From: Botryococcus braunii
Lineage: Eukaryota > Chlorophyta > Trebouxiophyceae
NCBI GenBank assembly: GCA_002005505.1
Contig: KV908515.1
Coordinates: forward strand, 230,840 to 294,839
Direction of reading: 5' to 3'
DNA length: 64,000 bases
Shown: positions 11,291 through 23,396 of the stretch, piece by piece
Layout of the letters: the number at the start of each line of letters is the position of its first letter
Position numbering within the stretch: position 1 is the first letter of the stretch
Position numbers and translations under genes: made by a program
Notes under the pieces: generated by a model
What the model saw: the letters and a program-made list of their open reading frames with translations, nothing else
Told to the model about the DNA's origin: nothing
Database searches by the model: none

Positions 11291-12485
11291 CCCAGCTAGT
11301 CTTAGGAACTTGGCTGTGAAGCGACATACTTCTATGACAGACTTGAGTCTCCTTCACGTAACTTCACGTAGAGGTTAGGACAACTTTGCACTGACACACA
11401 TAGCATCGTGGTATTCAGTGGAATTTGGTTTTGGGACCTCGAATACGTATTCGAGGTCAGTCAAACAAATTCTCAGGCCTCCACATCAGTGTGTTGCCTT
11501 AGGTGCATGAATTGGGACCTTTAGTTACCTTGTCTAGGACACATCATATGTATTGGATTACTAACTAGGAACCTCTTGTAGTGAGAGTCCTTGAGGGACT
11601 CGACTTTTATCGAGTCCCTTGGGCGCCAAACGCGGTCAGGAATACAATTGCTGAAGGCGACAAACTCGGCATTCTTTGGTTGGCCAAATCTTGAGCCACG
11701 GACTGATAGTCCTGTCTGATTGATGCAAATTGGAGTCTGCTGCTGCACATGCTATTTGATTTGTCTTTGAGACACGTGTACTTGTTTGGTTGCCGCAACG
11801 GAAGGCGCTCCTGTCGAAACTGCATTAGTCGCGCCAAAGGGTACGTTGTCATTATGACAGAGGGTAGACTAGCATGCTCTCTTTGATCTACAACGTGAGT
11901 GCCATGTTGCACGTTGCTCTGTCTAAAACGTAATGCTTGGGGCAATAGGTGTGCCGATGTCTGACTTTAAAAACCTCTTCATAGGGCATTGACCAATCCT
12001 TTGGGGACTTAAAAGGTATTAGAATACATCCTTTATGTCTATAGGAATCATCTTTGTAGCCTGATGATGGTGTCGTGAATTCAATGTGCTGTTCGGACCC
12101 AAAGGGGCAAGGTCGTGCCGGACGTACGTCCGGCACATTGCTGTGTCTAAAAAGGAAACACTGAAGCAACTTGTATGTGACGACATATATCAAACGAATA
12201 GTTGTGAGATGCGTTAGGTACTGGGGCAGTCCTATGTAAGATTCTTTAGTTGGCCAGATCTTGAGCCACGGACTGGAAGTCCTGTCTGATTGATGCAAAT
12301 TGGAGCTTGCTGTTGCACAAGCTATTTGGTTTGCCTTTGAGACAGTTGTACTTGTTTGGTTGCCGCAACGGAAGGCGCTCCTGTCGAATCTGTATTAGTC
12401 GCGCCAAAGGGTGTGCCGAAGGTCTGACTTACGAAGCCTCTTCATAGTGCATTGACCAATCCTTTGGGGACTTACAGGTGCTCCA
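11291..12485 (+). mobile_element. Old copia LTR, 5'-truncated solo remnant with doubled R
   Basis: The sequence is a diverged relative of the element 1 LTR, starting inside U3 and ending just after R2. R1 is 11671-12015 and contains an internal GT-AG segment at 11841-11948. R2 is 12241-12477. R1 minus the 108-bp segment is 237 bp, exactly the length of R2. R1 is followed by GTATTA and R2 by GTGCTC. Neither the LTR start nor its CA end is preserved, and no internal coding region adjoins. Confidence 0.8.
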
Positions 12486-14300
12486 CAGTAAGCTTAAGTC
12501 AGGATTGTGAAAAGCTGGGTGCAACTCGGTTGGGAGCTATGCAATGCAATACGTTCTGAACGGTATGTTCTATCACTACAACTTCCGGTCGCTCTTGCTT
12601 TTAAGTGCCTGCATGTTGAAATTCCATTCAGTAATGTTGCATCTCTTCTAGAACAGATCTGCAAGCGCGGTAGCTGTGTTCTGATTGGCGCTGGCTTGCC
12701 TTCGGCTGTGTTTCTGTAAGTCGTGCGCCCGACGTCGACGTCTAATGTGTTGTTGATACTTGCATGTGGTGAAATAGGAATTGCGCTGCCCATAACCTTC
12801 ACTGGCAGAATGAGGTTTTACGTCTTAATCGTCAAGTTAAGTTCCGAAACACTCCATATACGTCTTTATCGTCCCATAGAGGTCTTGTAGACGTCTCATA
12901 TTCTCCGTCAACATCCTATAGATGTCGTGGGGGACAGGAAGTGTATGGGAAGTGCACATAACATCACATATACCTTGGGAAGTGGACATAACATCTCATG
13001 AATCCATGGGCGTGTGAACTTCCATGGGCGTGTCGTAGCATGGGATTTTCCCAGGAACGTTACGCGGACTTACTGTATGTAAGGGATGTTGACGTAATAG
13101 TGATTAAAGGCTCTTCCCACGGACATCCCAAAGGGCCCTATCACAATGGCCTTGACGAACCCTCGTTAATCGAAAATCGGTGTACCACGAGGGTCGAATT
13201 CGCATCGAGCAAACGGAGACGGAGGCTAAACGCCGACGGCCCGTCGGCGTTTAGGCGACCAAAAGGGGGGGGGGGGGGTGTCAGGCCAAACGGAAACGGA
13301 GGATCATCCATCCGGAAGGTCTTCGGACCCAAAACCCAACCTATAAAGTGCCTCGCCAATATTCAAAACATATTTATGTTAAAAAACAATATACTGTAGA
13401 GTACAAATGTTTTGTGTATCGCGAATTTTTTTATTATTCTGAATTCAACCTGGCTCACGAAACTTAAATCATTATGGAATTTTGCATTCTTCATTACAAA
13501 AGTAACAGAAAGCATATTAGAAATAAATCTGGGCCTTTCCTTGTGATTCGATACGAGCAACATTGCATTTGTGGACCGCGAGTCCCTATCGTCAACTGAA
13601 CGAGGAATTGAGCATTGTAATAGCGAAGGGCTCGGAGCGTTTCGCCTCTAAAATCCGGTACATCAGTAGTTAACGTCGACGATAACAGGCATTGTGATAG
13701 GGGCCAAAGAGACAATCTTCCCACAATCTTCCCACAATCTTCCTGTAGTCATCCCGGGAGTTCGGGAAGTGCACAGGAAGACATTGCAAAAGTGAATGGA
13801 AGCATTCGGTAAACATGCAATTTCATTTCAATTACATTATATCACACAAACAAGTCACGTGGGCGTCTCGTCCACGAATTCATGCTGTCTTGTTTCCCAA
13901 CACATCCCAGGCTCAGCACCCCGAGTGTCAGCAACAACAAAATACATAATAAATCAACTCGGCTTAGGCTGGCTGGGATAGCAGATCCCCTCCAAAACCC
14001 AAGAAAGTTGCATCCCCCTAATCTAGAAGGTAAAAAGCACTGAGTTTATACTTAACACACATTAATTCACCAACACAACAGTCGAAAACGTTGGACTCGA
14101 AAGTAAAAATGCAGTTAACGCATGATCGACAAATGCACACCAAAGTTAAAGAGCGGTAATCATGACAGACCATACCGGGAATGTTCCCCCCTGCCATCGC
14201 TTTCTTGCTTTACCCTCACCTTTCCCTGTCATGTCGCCGGTTATATTTTTCACCACCACGTCCATTCATGGCCCCTGGGTTCCGCGCACCCACATGTAGA
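12486..14300. other. Gene-free stretch with a hairpin and a poly-G run
   Basis: No gene is recognisable. The stretch holds a strong hairpin at 13226-13254 and a G run at about 13265-13278. Confidence 0.45.
13226..13254. repeat. Perfect hairpin, 14-bp arms with 1-base loop
   Basis: CTAAACGCCGACGG and CCGTCGGCGTTTAG are separated by one C. Similar flanks (AAACGGAGACGGAGG and AAACGGAAACGGAGG) lie on both sides, so this may be the core of a small inverted-repeat element. A terminator function is not supported. Confidence 0.85.
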
Positions 14301-14523
14301 TACGTGATTTGCAACTCGGATATGCTTCACTTTTTAACATAAAGTGTCGATATATATCGATATGTCGATATATATATATGAGGGATGGCAGAAACCTCAT
14401 ATTGTTCTGTTACAAAAACTGTCCTAAGCGATGTGCGCGTCGGGAGAATGGTTGGCATAGCATGTGGCCGGCAGGTTGTGGCCTTCTTGCGAGATGAAGC
14501 TTGGTTGGATCCATGTGTCCGTC

Positions 14524-14525
<2 letters not shown>

Positions 14526-14592
<67 letters not shown>
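14526..14592. repeat. (GT)n microsatellite
   Basis: About 33 uninterrupted GT units. Coding-looking frames across it are artefacts. Confidence 0.97.
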
Positions 14593-14594
<2 letters not shown>

Positions 14595-14818
14595 CTTGTG
14601 TGTATGTCAGCTTGCCTATCCTCTTGCGGTTTCCGGCAGTTCCTCGAGGCTTGCCACGGGCATGGCGAGGAGGCTGGGTCCATTCGACACAGGATTGCTA
14701 GAGTCAGCGTTTGACGTACGGCCTACGCATGCCCCTAATCCCAGTGCCTCTTCTTCGGACCGGACGACGGAGAGCAGCCCAAAGGACAGACGGGCTAACA
14801 AGGAGTATTTTCGGGAAG

Positions 14819-15845
14819 CAGGTGTGGGCCCTATTCACCCTCCGTCTCCTTTCGCAACACCGAACAATAATGTTTCTGCGGCTTTACCCGGCGGCTGGGT
14901 GCATGCCGAATCGGCATGCACGCAGCCCCATTGCCAGTGTGCAATGAAGGCATTGCCGATGTGCTCCAAAGCGCACATCCACAGCCTGAAAGAGCGCGCC
15001 TGCCTACTTTTCCCTTTGTTTCTATGCTAATTCATATCATACTCATTCATGAGGTTCTTTTCCGGGGGAAGATGGGGATTATGTGGGGGCCATCCGGAGT
15101 ACATGGGGGGGATCCGGACCCGGAATATACATAACACAACACACTTTAAGGTTTCTGATGGGTAGGAGGATGCTTTGCAACTCGTGGCATGTGAAGCTAC
15201 AGGGTGAACTTCCTCCTAGCAAATAAAAGCTAGCAACACCTATCTTCCTTCTCGTATTCAACGGTAAATTTGACATTGGTGGCAACATATTGCACTTGAA
15301 CCCTATTATTTAGTCATAATTGAAGGTAATACCTTCAGTATGTGTTGCATGTTCGTATGAACTTTGTCTATGGTCTTAGGATGATAAACATCTGCAGTAT
15401 TCAGAAGAAACCCGATTATAATCGAAATCAGTGGTTTATATGTTCTTCGATTAGCTTAAGCAGGCTGCTCCTCAGTCGCTCCGAGTCGTTTCTCAGGCGG
15501 TTCTGCAGATTGTGGGTATACGTTTAATTGCGGTACATCTAAGCCACGGTACACGCTAAGTGGTGCAGGTATAGGCCTTATTGACTTCCCGTCGTCTATT
15601 ACAACACCGACTCACCGTGTGTCTGCTGCTGTGACCGGCGAATGGGTGTGTATGCCGGCATGTTCCGCACCGCAAACCTTCACGTTAAACCAGCGTGCCT
15701 GCCTGTTTTTTCTCTCGCTTTCTACGCTATTTGATATCATTCTCATGTTAGGGGTTCTTTACGGCTACAACGATATGACTTCGGGTTGTGTGAGGGGTTG
15801 TGTTTCGGGGGTCCCTTTGGGGATCCGGACCCGGAGAACTGAGAA
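14819..15845 (+). repeat. Diverged direct duplication, two copies of about 300 bp
   Basis: Copies 14819-15135 and 15563-15845 share the same order of words. These are CAGGTRTRGGCC, CAACACCGA, TGCATGCCG/TGTATGCCGGCATG, GCGCCTGCCT/GCGTGCCTGCCT, TATCAT.CTCAT and a closing GGGGATCCGGACCCGGA. Divergence is high, so the repeat is old. Confidence 0.7.
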
Positions 15846-15911
15846 CAAAACAAAATGATGCACCTTTTGAGGTTAAGGATGACCAAGCGGTTGCTGGAAT
15901 GTGCTTTTGCT

Positions 15912-16128
15912 GGTTGCCTTCCCTGTGAGCTCATATGACGTAGACAACAGTATTCTTCAAATTGCTTAAGCCAAACGTGGATTTGCCATGCCACACAATC
16001 ATGCAGAAGTACCAAACTGTCCCACTCATATGACCCTAACGTACCAACGCTTCCTGTATGCAGGCGATACCTTCTGGGGCAGGTTGTTGGCCACATCTGT
16101 CACTTGGGGTCCCACCCAAACTGCATCC

Positions 16129-16174
<46 letters not shown>

Positions 16175-16394
16175 TTGGTTGCCTTTCCTGTTCAGCACAT
16201 ATGACCTAAACAACAGTTATCTTCATTTTACTTGAACAAAACGTGGATTTGCCATGCACACAATCTTGCAGAAATGAAATTCCCGTTCATATGACCCTGA
16301 TTGACACACCAAAGCTTTCTGTATGCTTGTAAACAGGGCCTTTTGGGGTACGGTGCTGGTCACATCTGCCACCAGGGGTCCCACCCAAACTTTC
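15912..16394 (+). repeat. Tandem duplication, two copies of about 217 bp, with (GT)n between
   Basis: Copies 15912-16128 and 16177-16394 both run from GGTTGCC through AACGTGGATTTGCCATG and TCATATGACCCT to GGGGTCCCACCCAAACT. The 16132-16170 junction is a (GT)n microsatellite. Confidence 0.85.
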
Positions 16395-16755
16395 AGTTAC
16401 AGGTACGCAGATGCGAACGTTAAATATAACAAAATTATATATGGATGATGTAGGGAGTTGGTAGGGAGTTTTCAAAATTATCCAGATAGAGTTGTTGTGT
16501 TCTTAGGGAGGAGGCTGTGTGGAAGTAGGCTTTCAACGCAGTTGTTTGCAGTGTCTTGGGTTGAACGATCGGGTGGAACTTCGGGTTGCTTGATTGTCTC
16601 GCTGGAAAGGCACGTGTGTTGATCCAGTAGTAAGAGACAATTGGATGTATTGGCTGTTGGGATCTGGTGGTTGTGTAATATCTATTTAAAGTGTAAGCAA
16701 GTTTGTTTTCTTTTTGATCTTTCTTTACCAGTTGCTCGTCAAAGCTTCTGGAATA

Positions 16756-18038
16756 ATGTCGCAGACAGAAACACAAGATGAAGGATTCCATGTCAGTATT
16801 GCGATAGAACCTGCCAGCCCAATGGGCAAGAATGTCTTTAGGAATCCTACCTATGATGCAGAAGGAGTCACTGATGATTCTGTGTCATATGTTACAGGGG
16901 TCCTTAATGGAATGCAGCAGCAAACTGATGAGGGTCTACAAAGACCACAGGGAGACTCAGAATGGGAACCATGGGGATATTATCCACCGACTCGAAGCAT
17001 ACCTCTAAACCCTGCTTTCTCAAGACGAGACAACCTTGGTACCTTTGTTTCAGCAAGCTGCTGCATCTCCTGCCCCTATGTCTTCTAGAGTGCTAGGCTT
17101 TCAACCAAATTTGCCTGCCTCTAGACGTGTCTTAAGCCCTTTGTTTGGGATACCTAGGACTGCAGTCAGGATGCCAGTGAGGCCTACACACTTACCTGTA
17201 CCTAGTGCACCACTGGCAGGTGCACCAGGCAATGTTTCCTCTTTCATGACAAATGTACCACACACTAGTATTATGCAGTTGTCAGGAAACATAAATCAGC
17301 CAAGTGCAGCATTAGGTACTACAGTAGTACATGTTCCCTTGGCAACTGGTGGCACAATGCCAATCAGTTTGCCCATATCAACAATCTTAAGTTCTATTGC
17401 ACCAAATGTTCAAAGTGTGAGTGCTACACAGGGGACTGCTGCAGAATCAACAGCACAAGTGTCTCGCCCCACCTCCTCCACCTCCACCAAGTGGTGGGCC
17501 TCCTTATAGTGGTCCACCAGGAGGTGATGGCTGGCCTCCAAATCCACCAGGGGGTTCCTCCTCAGGCCCTCCCTGGTTTAGTGGTGTACCTGACAGTTGG
17601 GGTATGGTGAATTCCAACCCCTACGGTTACAGTGGGTATCCTTTTATGAAGTTCAAGCCACCCTCTCTCAAAGGCTTACTCCCAAATTAGAGCCCCTGAA
17701 ACTAAATGATGACAAGTGGGTCATTTGGTCCAGATATGTTCATGCAATGTTGATAGAGATAAGGGTAGAATATTGCATTCTTCAAGGCATGCGAGGACAT
17801 TTAGATTATTATAAGGCCCAGAGCATTATAACCCAGTCTTGTTCAGAGGAGTGTCAAACTTAAATCTCTGATCATTTGTCTGCCTACTCTATGTGGGACT
17901 ATTTGATGGCCTTATTTGTTACAAAAGCAAATGGCAAAATCGTGTCCCTCCAGGAAGAGTCACGCTCTTTCAAGATGCATGCAAATGAGAAACCTTCCTC
18001 ATATGTGTTAAGGGCTAGAAAAATAGCCAATACCATTA
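16756..18038 (+). pseudogene. Copia-type gag, forward arm of a large inverted repeat
   Basis: Translation from 16756 starts MSQTETQDEGF. In shifted frames it reaches a Pro/Gly-rich segment (PPPPPPPSGGPPYSGPPG) and then KLEPLKLNDDKWVIWSRYVHAML and SYVLRARKIANTIKSLG, the copia gag (UBN2-like) region. Frameshifts and a stop near 17088 break it. Just upstream are TATTTAAAG (about 16683) and a pyrimidine tract ending TTTACCAG (about 16730), which look like a TATA box and a splice acceptor. From 16936 on the sequence is mirrored by the reverse arm. The LTR is not identified. No protease or integrase follows. Confidence 0.7.
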
Positions 18039-18087
18039 AAAGCCTTGGACATGAGTTCAGTGACCTCTCACTCTGCACTATGCTTGT

Positions 18088-19187
18088 AATTGTATTGGCT
18101 ATTTTTCTAGCCCTTAACACATATAACGAAGGTTTCTCATTTGTATGCATCTTGAAAAGAGCGTGACTCTTCCTGGAGGGACATGGTTTTGCCATTTGCT
18201 TTTGTAACAAATAAGGCCATCAAATAGTCCCACATAGAGTAGGCAGACAAATGATCAGAGATTTAAATTTGACACTCCTCTGAACAAGACTGGGTTATAA
18301 AGCCCTGGGCCTTATAATAATCTAAATGTCCTCGCATGTCTTGAAGAATGCAATATTCTACCCCCATCTCTATCAACATTGCATGAACATATCTGGACCA
18401 AATGACCCAGTTGTCATCATAAAGTTTCAGGGGCTCTAATTTGGGAGTAAGCCTTTGAGAGGGTGGCTTGAACTTCATAAAGGGATACCCACTGTAACCA
18501 TAGGGGTTGGAATTCACCATACCCCAACTGTCAGGTACACCACTTAACCAGGGAGGGCCTGAGGAGGAACCCCCTGGTGGATTTGGAGGCCAGCCACCAC
18601 CTCCTGGTGGACCACTATAAGGAGGCCCACCACTTGGTGGAGGTGGAGGAGGTGGGGCGAGACACTTGTGCTGTTGATTCTGCAGCAGTCCCCTGTGTAG
18701 CACTCACACTTTGAACATTTGGTGCAATAGAACTTAAGATTGTTGATATGGGCAAACTGATTGGCATTGTACCACCAGTTGCCAAGGGAACATGTACTAC
18801 TGTAGTACCTGATGCTGCACTTGGCTGATTTATGTTTCCTGACAACTGCATAATACTAGTGTGTGGTACATTTGTCATGAAAGAGGAAACATTGCCTGGT
18901 GCACCTGCCAGTGGTGCACTAGGTACAGGTAAGTGTGTAGGCCTCACTGGCATCCTGACTGTAGTCCTGGGTATCCCAAACAAAGGGCTTAAGACAGGTC
19001 TAGAGGCAGGCAAATTTGTTTGAAAGCTTAGCACTCTAGAAGACTTAGGGGCAGGAGATGCAGCAGCTTGCTGAAAAGGAACAAAGGTACCAAAGTTGTC
19101 TCGTCTTGAGAAAGCATGGTTTAGAGGTATGCTTTGAGTCGGTGGATAATATCCCAATGCTTCCCATTTTGAGTCACCCTGTGGTCT
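18088..19187 (-). pseudogene. Copia-type gag, reverse arm of the inverted repeat
   Basis: This is a nearly identical minus-strand copy of 16936-18038. On the minus strand the Pro-rich segment and KLEPLKLYDDNWVIWSRYVHAML are readable in one frame over 18263-18703, and the region before it over 18615-19238 in another. The two arms are separated by a loop of about 50 bases. The arm stops at CTTTGT (19187), where an LTR remnant begins. Confidence 0.75.
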
Positions 19188-19927
19188 TTGTTGAGAGCCC
19201 TTGTAAGACTCGTCTTTTGTCGGGTCCCTTGGCGCCAAACACGGTCGGGTATTTAATTGCTGGAGGCGACTGTCTCGGCATTCTTTGGTTGGCCTCCACG
19301 AGCCAAGTCCGAGCGTCCCGTTCGAAGCGAAGCAAATTGCACTTGTATTTTGCTTGTATTATTGTATTTGCTGTTGGAACAGTAGCACGTTTTTGGTAGC
19401 AGCAGTGATTGGCGCCCCTCACTATTTGACTGATTCGAACCTGTCGTCGCGCCAGAGTATGCTCAAACATCTATGCTAAGTAGAAGCACCAGCATCAAAT
19501 GCTGTGATTACAGTAATGCAACTTGCGTGTGGCTGAAGCACAGTGTTGGGAACAATAGGCTTGTTGAGGCTCAAGGCTTACTGAACCTCCGTCACGAATA
19601 CTTAACACATCTGTCTTCGACATTACAGGTATTGAATGTAGTTCCTATTCAATTACATAATTCCTATGTGGTTAGATAATTCCTATGTGGTATTTTGTTG
19701 ACTCTCTCAAAGTTGTGCTGATTTGTCGTCAAGGGAACGAGCGTCCCGGACTCATGTCCGGCACAGAACGTATCTGAGATGATGTTGTGAATTCAGCTGA
19801 TGTGAGACGCAATACATCCTTATATGAGACTGTGCCAGTAGTGCAAGCAGTAATGATGTCCTATGTACATTCTTTGGTTGGCCTCTACGAGCCACGCCTG
19901 AGAGTCCTGTTCGAAGTGAAGCAAAAT
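19188..19927 (+). mobile_element. Truncated copia LTR, element 1 relative
   Basis: Starts inside U3 (GGCGCCAAACACGGTCGGGTATTTAAT). R1 is 19280-19628 with an internal GTATGC...CAATAG segment at 19457-19558, and ends TTACAG before GTATTG. A second R begins at about 19869 and is cut at 19927 by an inverted LTR end. It is a distinct subfamily from the LTR at 19977. Confidence 0.75.
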
Positions 19928-19976
19928 TGTGAAAGGTTATGGGCAGAGAGAACACCTGAAGTCCGCAAAGGATTGG

Positions 19977-21654
19977 TGTTGTAGGTAATGACCTAGATCA
20001 GGTTATTACTTAGGGAACATTACTGTTGGACTTATTCAGAGGTATTCTTCTGACTCATCCTAGGCAAAACAGTCGTGCATGCCAGGCTGCCCTGGACGGC
20101 ACGACACTGTTGTGCCTTAGGTGTAAACTACTGCATATGTCTCCCAGCGAGTCCTAGGAACTTGGCTGTGAAGCGACATAATTCCTTGACAGACTTCAGT
20201 CTTCCTCACGTAACTTCACGAAGAGGTTAGGACAACTTTGCATTGACTCACACAGCATCGTGGCACTCAGTGGAATTTGTTTTTGGGACCTCGAACACGT
20301 ATTCGAGGTCAGTCAAACTAATTCTTAGGCAGCCACATCAGTGTGTTTAGTTAGGTACATAATATGGGACCTTTAGTTTATTGTCTAGGACACATCATAC
20401 GTATTGGATTACCAATTAGGGACCTTTTGGAGTAGGAAGTTTTGAGGGACTCGACTTTTATCGAGTCCCTTGGGCGCCAAACACGGTCAGGTATTTAATT
20501 GCTGGAGGCGACAGCCTCAGCATTCGTTTGGTTGGCCGAATCCTGAGCCACGGACTGGAAGTCCTGTCTGGTTGATGCAAATTGAAGCTTGCTCTTGCAT
20601 ATTTGATTTGTCTTTGAGACAGTCGTACTTGTTTTTTGGTTGCCGCAACAGAAGGCGCTCCTGTCGAACCTGTATCAGTCGCGCCAAAGGGTACGTTGTC
20701 ATTATGACAGAGGATAGAATAGCATTTTATATTTGATTTACACCGTATTTGCAATGTTGCTCATTGCTCTGTCTAAATCGTAATGCTTGGGGCAATAGGT
20801 GTGTCGAGGTCTGACTTACGAAACCTCTTCAGTGCATTGACAAATCCTTTGCGGACTTACAGGTATTAAATGTAGTTGCAATTTCATGAAATAATTCCTA
20901 TGTGGTTAGATATTTTGTTGACTCTCGCAAAGCTGTGCTGTTTGGTCGTCAAGGGAACGAGTGTGCCGGACTCAGGTCCGGCACAGAACATATCTGAGAC
21001 GATGCCGTGAAACCAGCTGATGTGAGAAGCTGATACAGTAGAAACGGCCAAAGGATGCGAAAACAATGGTTACAAGTTGTTTGGGCTCCACCTCAGTACC
21101 CGTCCAGTCCGGCCCGGTCCTTCCTCTGCCAAAGCCTTATTCTATCCTGTTCTAAGTGTGTCCCTGTCTCCATCGCCAATGCGCCTTGTCAAGTAAGGGT
21201 CACTCCCTTGGCGCGTGAAGTAGCCACTTCTTGGCGTGGAGGAACATAACTCACGAAGGGACCTTTATGGAGGTCCAAATCCTCGTGGTCCGGTCATTTT
21301 CCTATAACACGCGACTTTTCCTGTTACAGAAGCAAATTATCCGTGTATGAGAATGTGCCAGTAGGGCAAGAAGTAATGATGTCCCATGTAATGATTCGTT
21401 TGGTTGGCCGAATCCTGAGCCACGGACAGGAAGTCCTGTCTATTTGATGCAAATTGAAGCTTGCTCTTGCATATTTGATTTGTCTTTGAGACAGTCGTAC
21501 TTGTTTTTTGGTTGCCGCAACAGAAGGCGCTCCTGTCGAACCTGTATCAGTCGCGCCAAAGGGTGTGTCGAGGTCTGACTTACGAAACATCTACAGTGCA
21601 TTGACAAATCCTTTGCGGACTTACAGGTGTTCTCTTTGCCCATAACCTTTCACA
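19977..21654 (+). mobile_element. Solo copia LTR, complete, with doubled R
   Basis: Runs from TGTTGTAGG to CCTTTCACA with no coding region, and sits inside an inverted LTR. TATTTAA is at 20492, 30 bp before R1. R1 is 20522-20862 (internal GT-AG segment 20691-20798) and R2 is 21394-21626. R1 minus the segment equals R2 at 233 bp. The LTR is about 300 bp longer than its relatives because another element is inserted at 21031-21328. Confidence 0.85.
21031..21328 (+). mobile_element. 298-bp insertion with TG...CA ends and 5-bp duplication
   Basis: The insertion runs from TGATACAG to CTGTTACA and is flanked by GAAGC at 21026-21030 and 21329-21333. The same LTR position is empty in the inverted copy near 21930 and in the element 1 LTRs. 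TG/CA ends and a 5-bp duplication fit a small solo LTR. Orientation is unknown and the family was not recognised. Confidence 0.75.
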
Positions 21655-22655
21655 ATTTGTCAATGCACTGTAGAGGTTTCGTAAGTCAGACCTCGACACA
21701 CCCTTTGGCGCGACTGATACAGGTTCGACAGGAGCGCCTTCCGTTGCGGCAACCAAAAAGCAAGTACGACTGTCTCAAAGACAAATCAAATATGCAAGAG
21801 CAAGCTTCAATTTGCATCAAACAGAAAGGACTTCCAGTCCGTGGCTCAGGATTCGGCCAACCAAACGAATCATTACATGGGACATCATTACTTCTTGCCC
21901 TACTGGCACGTTCTCATATATGGATGAATTGCTTCTCACATCAGCTGGTTTCACAGCATCGTCTCAGATATGTTTTGTGCCGGACCTGAGTCCGGCACAC
22001 TCGTTCCCTTGACGACCAACAGCACAGCTTTGCGAGAGTCAACAAAATATCTAACCACATAGGAATTATCTCATTAAATCGCAACTACATTTAATACCTG
22101 TAAGTCCGCAAAGGATTTGTCAATGCACTGTAGAGGTTTCGTAAGTCAGACCTCGATACACCTATTGTCCCAAGCATTACGATTTAGACAGAGCAATGAG
22201 CAACATTGCAAATACGGTGTAAATCAAATACAAAATGCTATTCTATCCTCTGTCATAATGACAACGTACCCTTTGGCGCGACTGATACAGGTTCGACAGG
22301 AGCGCCTTCCGTTGCGGCAACCAAAAAACAAGTACGACTGTCTCAAAGACAAATCAAATATGGAAAAGCAAGCTTTAATTTGAATCAAACAGACAGGACT
22401 TCCAGTCCGTGGCTCAGGATTCGGCCAACGAAACGAATGCTGAGGCTGTCGCCTCCAGCAATTAAATACCTGACCGTGCGCCCAAGGGACTCGATAAAAG
22501 TCGAGTCCCTCAAAACTTCCCAGTCCAAAAGGTCCCTAATTGGTAATCCAATACGTATGATGTGTCCTAGACAATAAACTAAAGGTCCCATATTATGTAC
22601 CTAACTAAACACACTGATGTGGCTGCCTAAGAATTAGTTTGACTGACCTCGAATA

Positions 22656-23396
22656 GGTAGTGTTGGAAAAGACATCTTTTATTGGACATATAATGTCTTA
22701 GCATAAGTTGCATGTTCGTATGAACCTTAGTTTATGGCCCTACAATAATGGACAGTTATCTTACTTTGCAAAAATTGGGTCTTTCCGTAAAATCCGGAGG
22801 TTCTTAGAGATACGGATATTTTAGGACGACAACGGATGTTTCGGACTCTTGTTGATTCGGTCTATTTCGAAGTACGAGTCGATCGGGCACGTACAATAAA
22901 CAATTGGCTGCAAAGTGTACTTGTTTTTAAGTACGATCGGTTATTTTACGAATGAGTCGACGAGGCCGATCGACAAGGCGTAGAAGTATTTCTGTCCATA
23001 ACTGTCGACGGAGCTGATCGACGCGGCTTATAGCATTCTGGTAGTATTCTGTCAATAGGAATCTGTTTTGCACGGAACAACGATTCTAGGTTTGTAAAGG
23101 GGTAGAGACAGAGTCGTATCCTCAGACATTCGATTGCTGTCTCCGGTGCCTCAAGTCGGACCTCTGTATTTCCGTTTGGCACCGTCCTTTGCCTGCATTA
23201 ACTCAGCTGTCGCTTGCTATGCAGGAATCCTGAAACTGTTTTTGATCAAATTGACATCAAATAATCGAATATGGTATCGGCGAGACCGTTTGGTGTCGAT
23301 ACTGGTCACTGCTCCCGCCAGCAGCGAGGAGAATAATACGCATACAACTATTTGCAAGCTTCAGCAAGTCTCCAGAAATTCACGCCCATTTCTCTG
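22656..23396. other. Unassigned stretch, possible LTR remnant
   Basis: No gene is seen. It begins TGTTGGAAAAGACATC directly after a truncated LTR. The word TTGCATGTTCGTATGAAC at 22707 and its surroundings recur at 15345, so it contains a dispersed repeat. Confidence 0.4.

Larger units (their letters stand above)
19928..22655 (-). mobile_element. Inverted copia LTR, split by a solo LTR
   Basis: This is a minus-oriented element-1-type LTR. It begins with the LTR terminus TGTGAAAGG at 19928, is interrupted at 19976, and resumes at 21655. It runs through R1 (22098-22438, internal GT-AG segment retained) and is lost before its U3 start at about 22655. The interruption is the + LTR 19977-21654, flanked by ATTGG (19972-19976) and ATTTG (21655-21659), a 5-bp duplication with one change. 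Confidence 0.8.
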
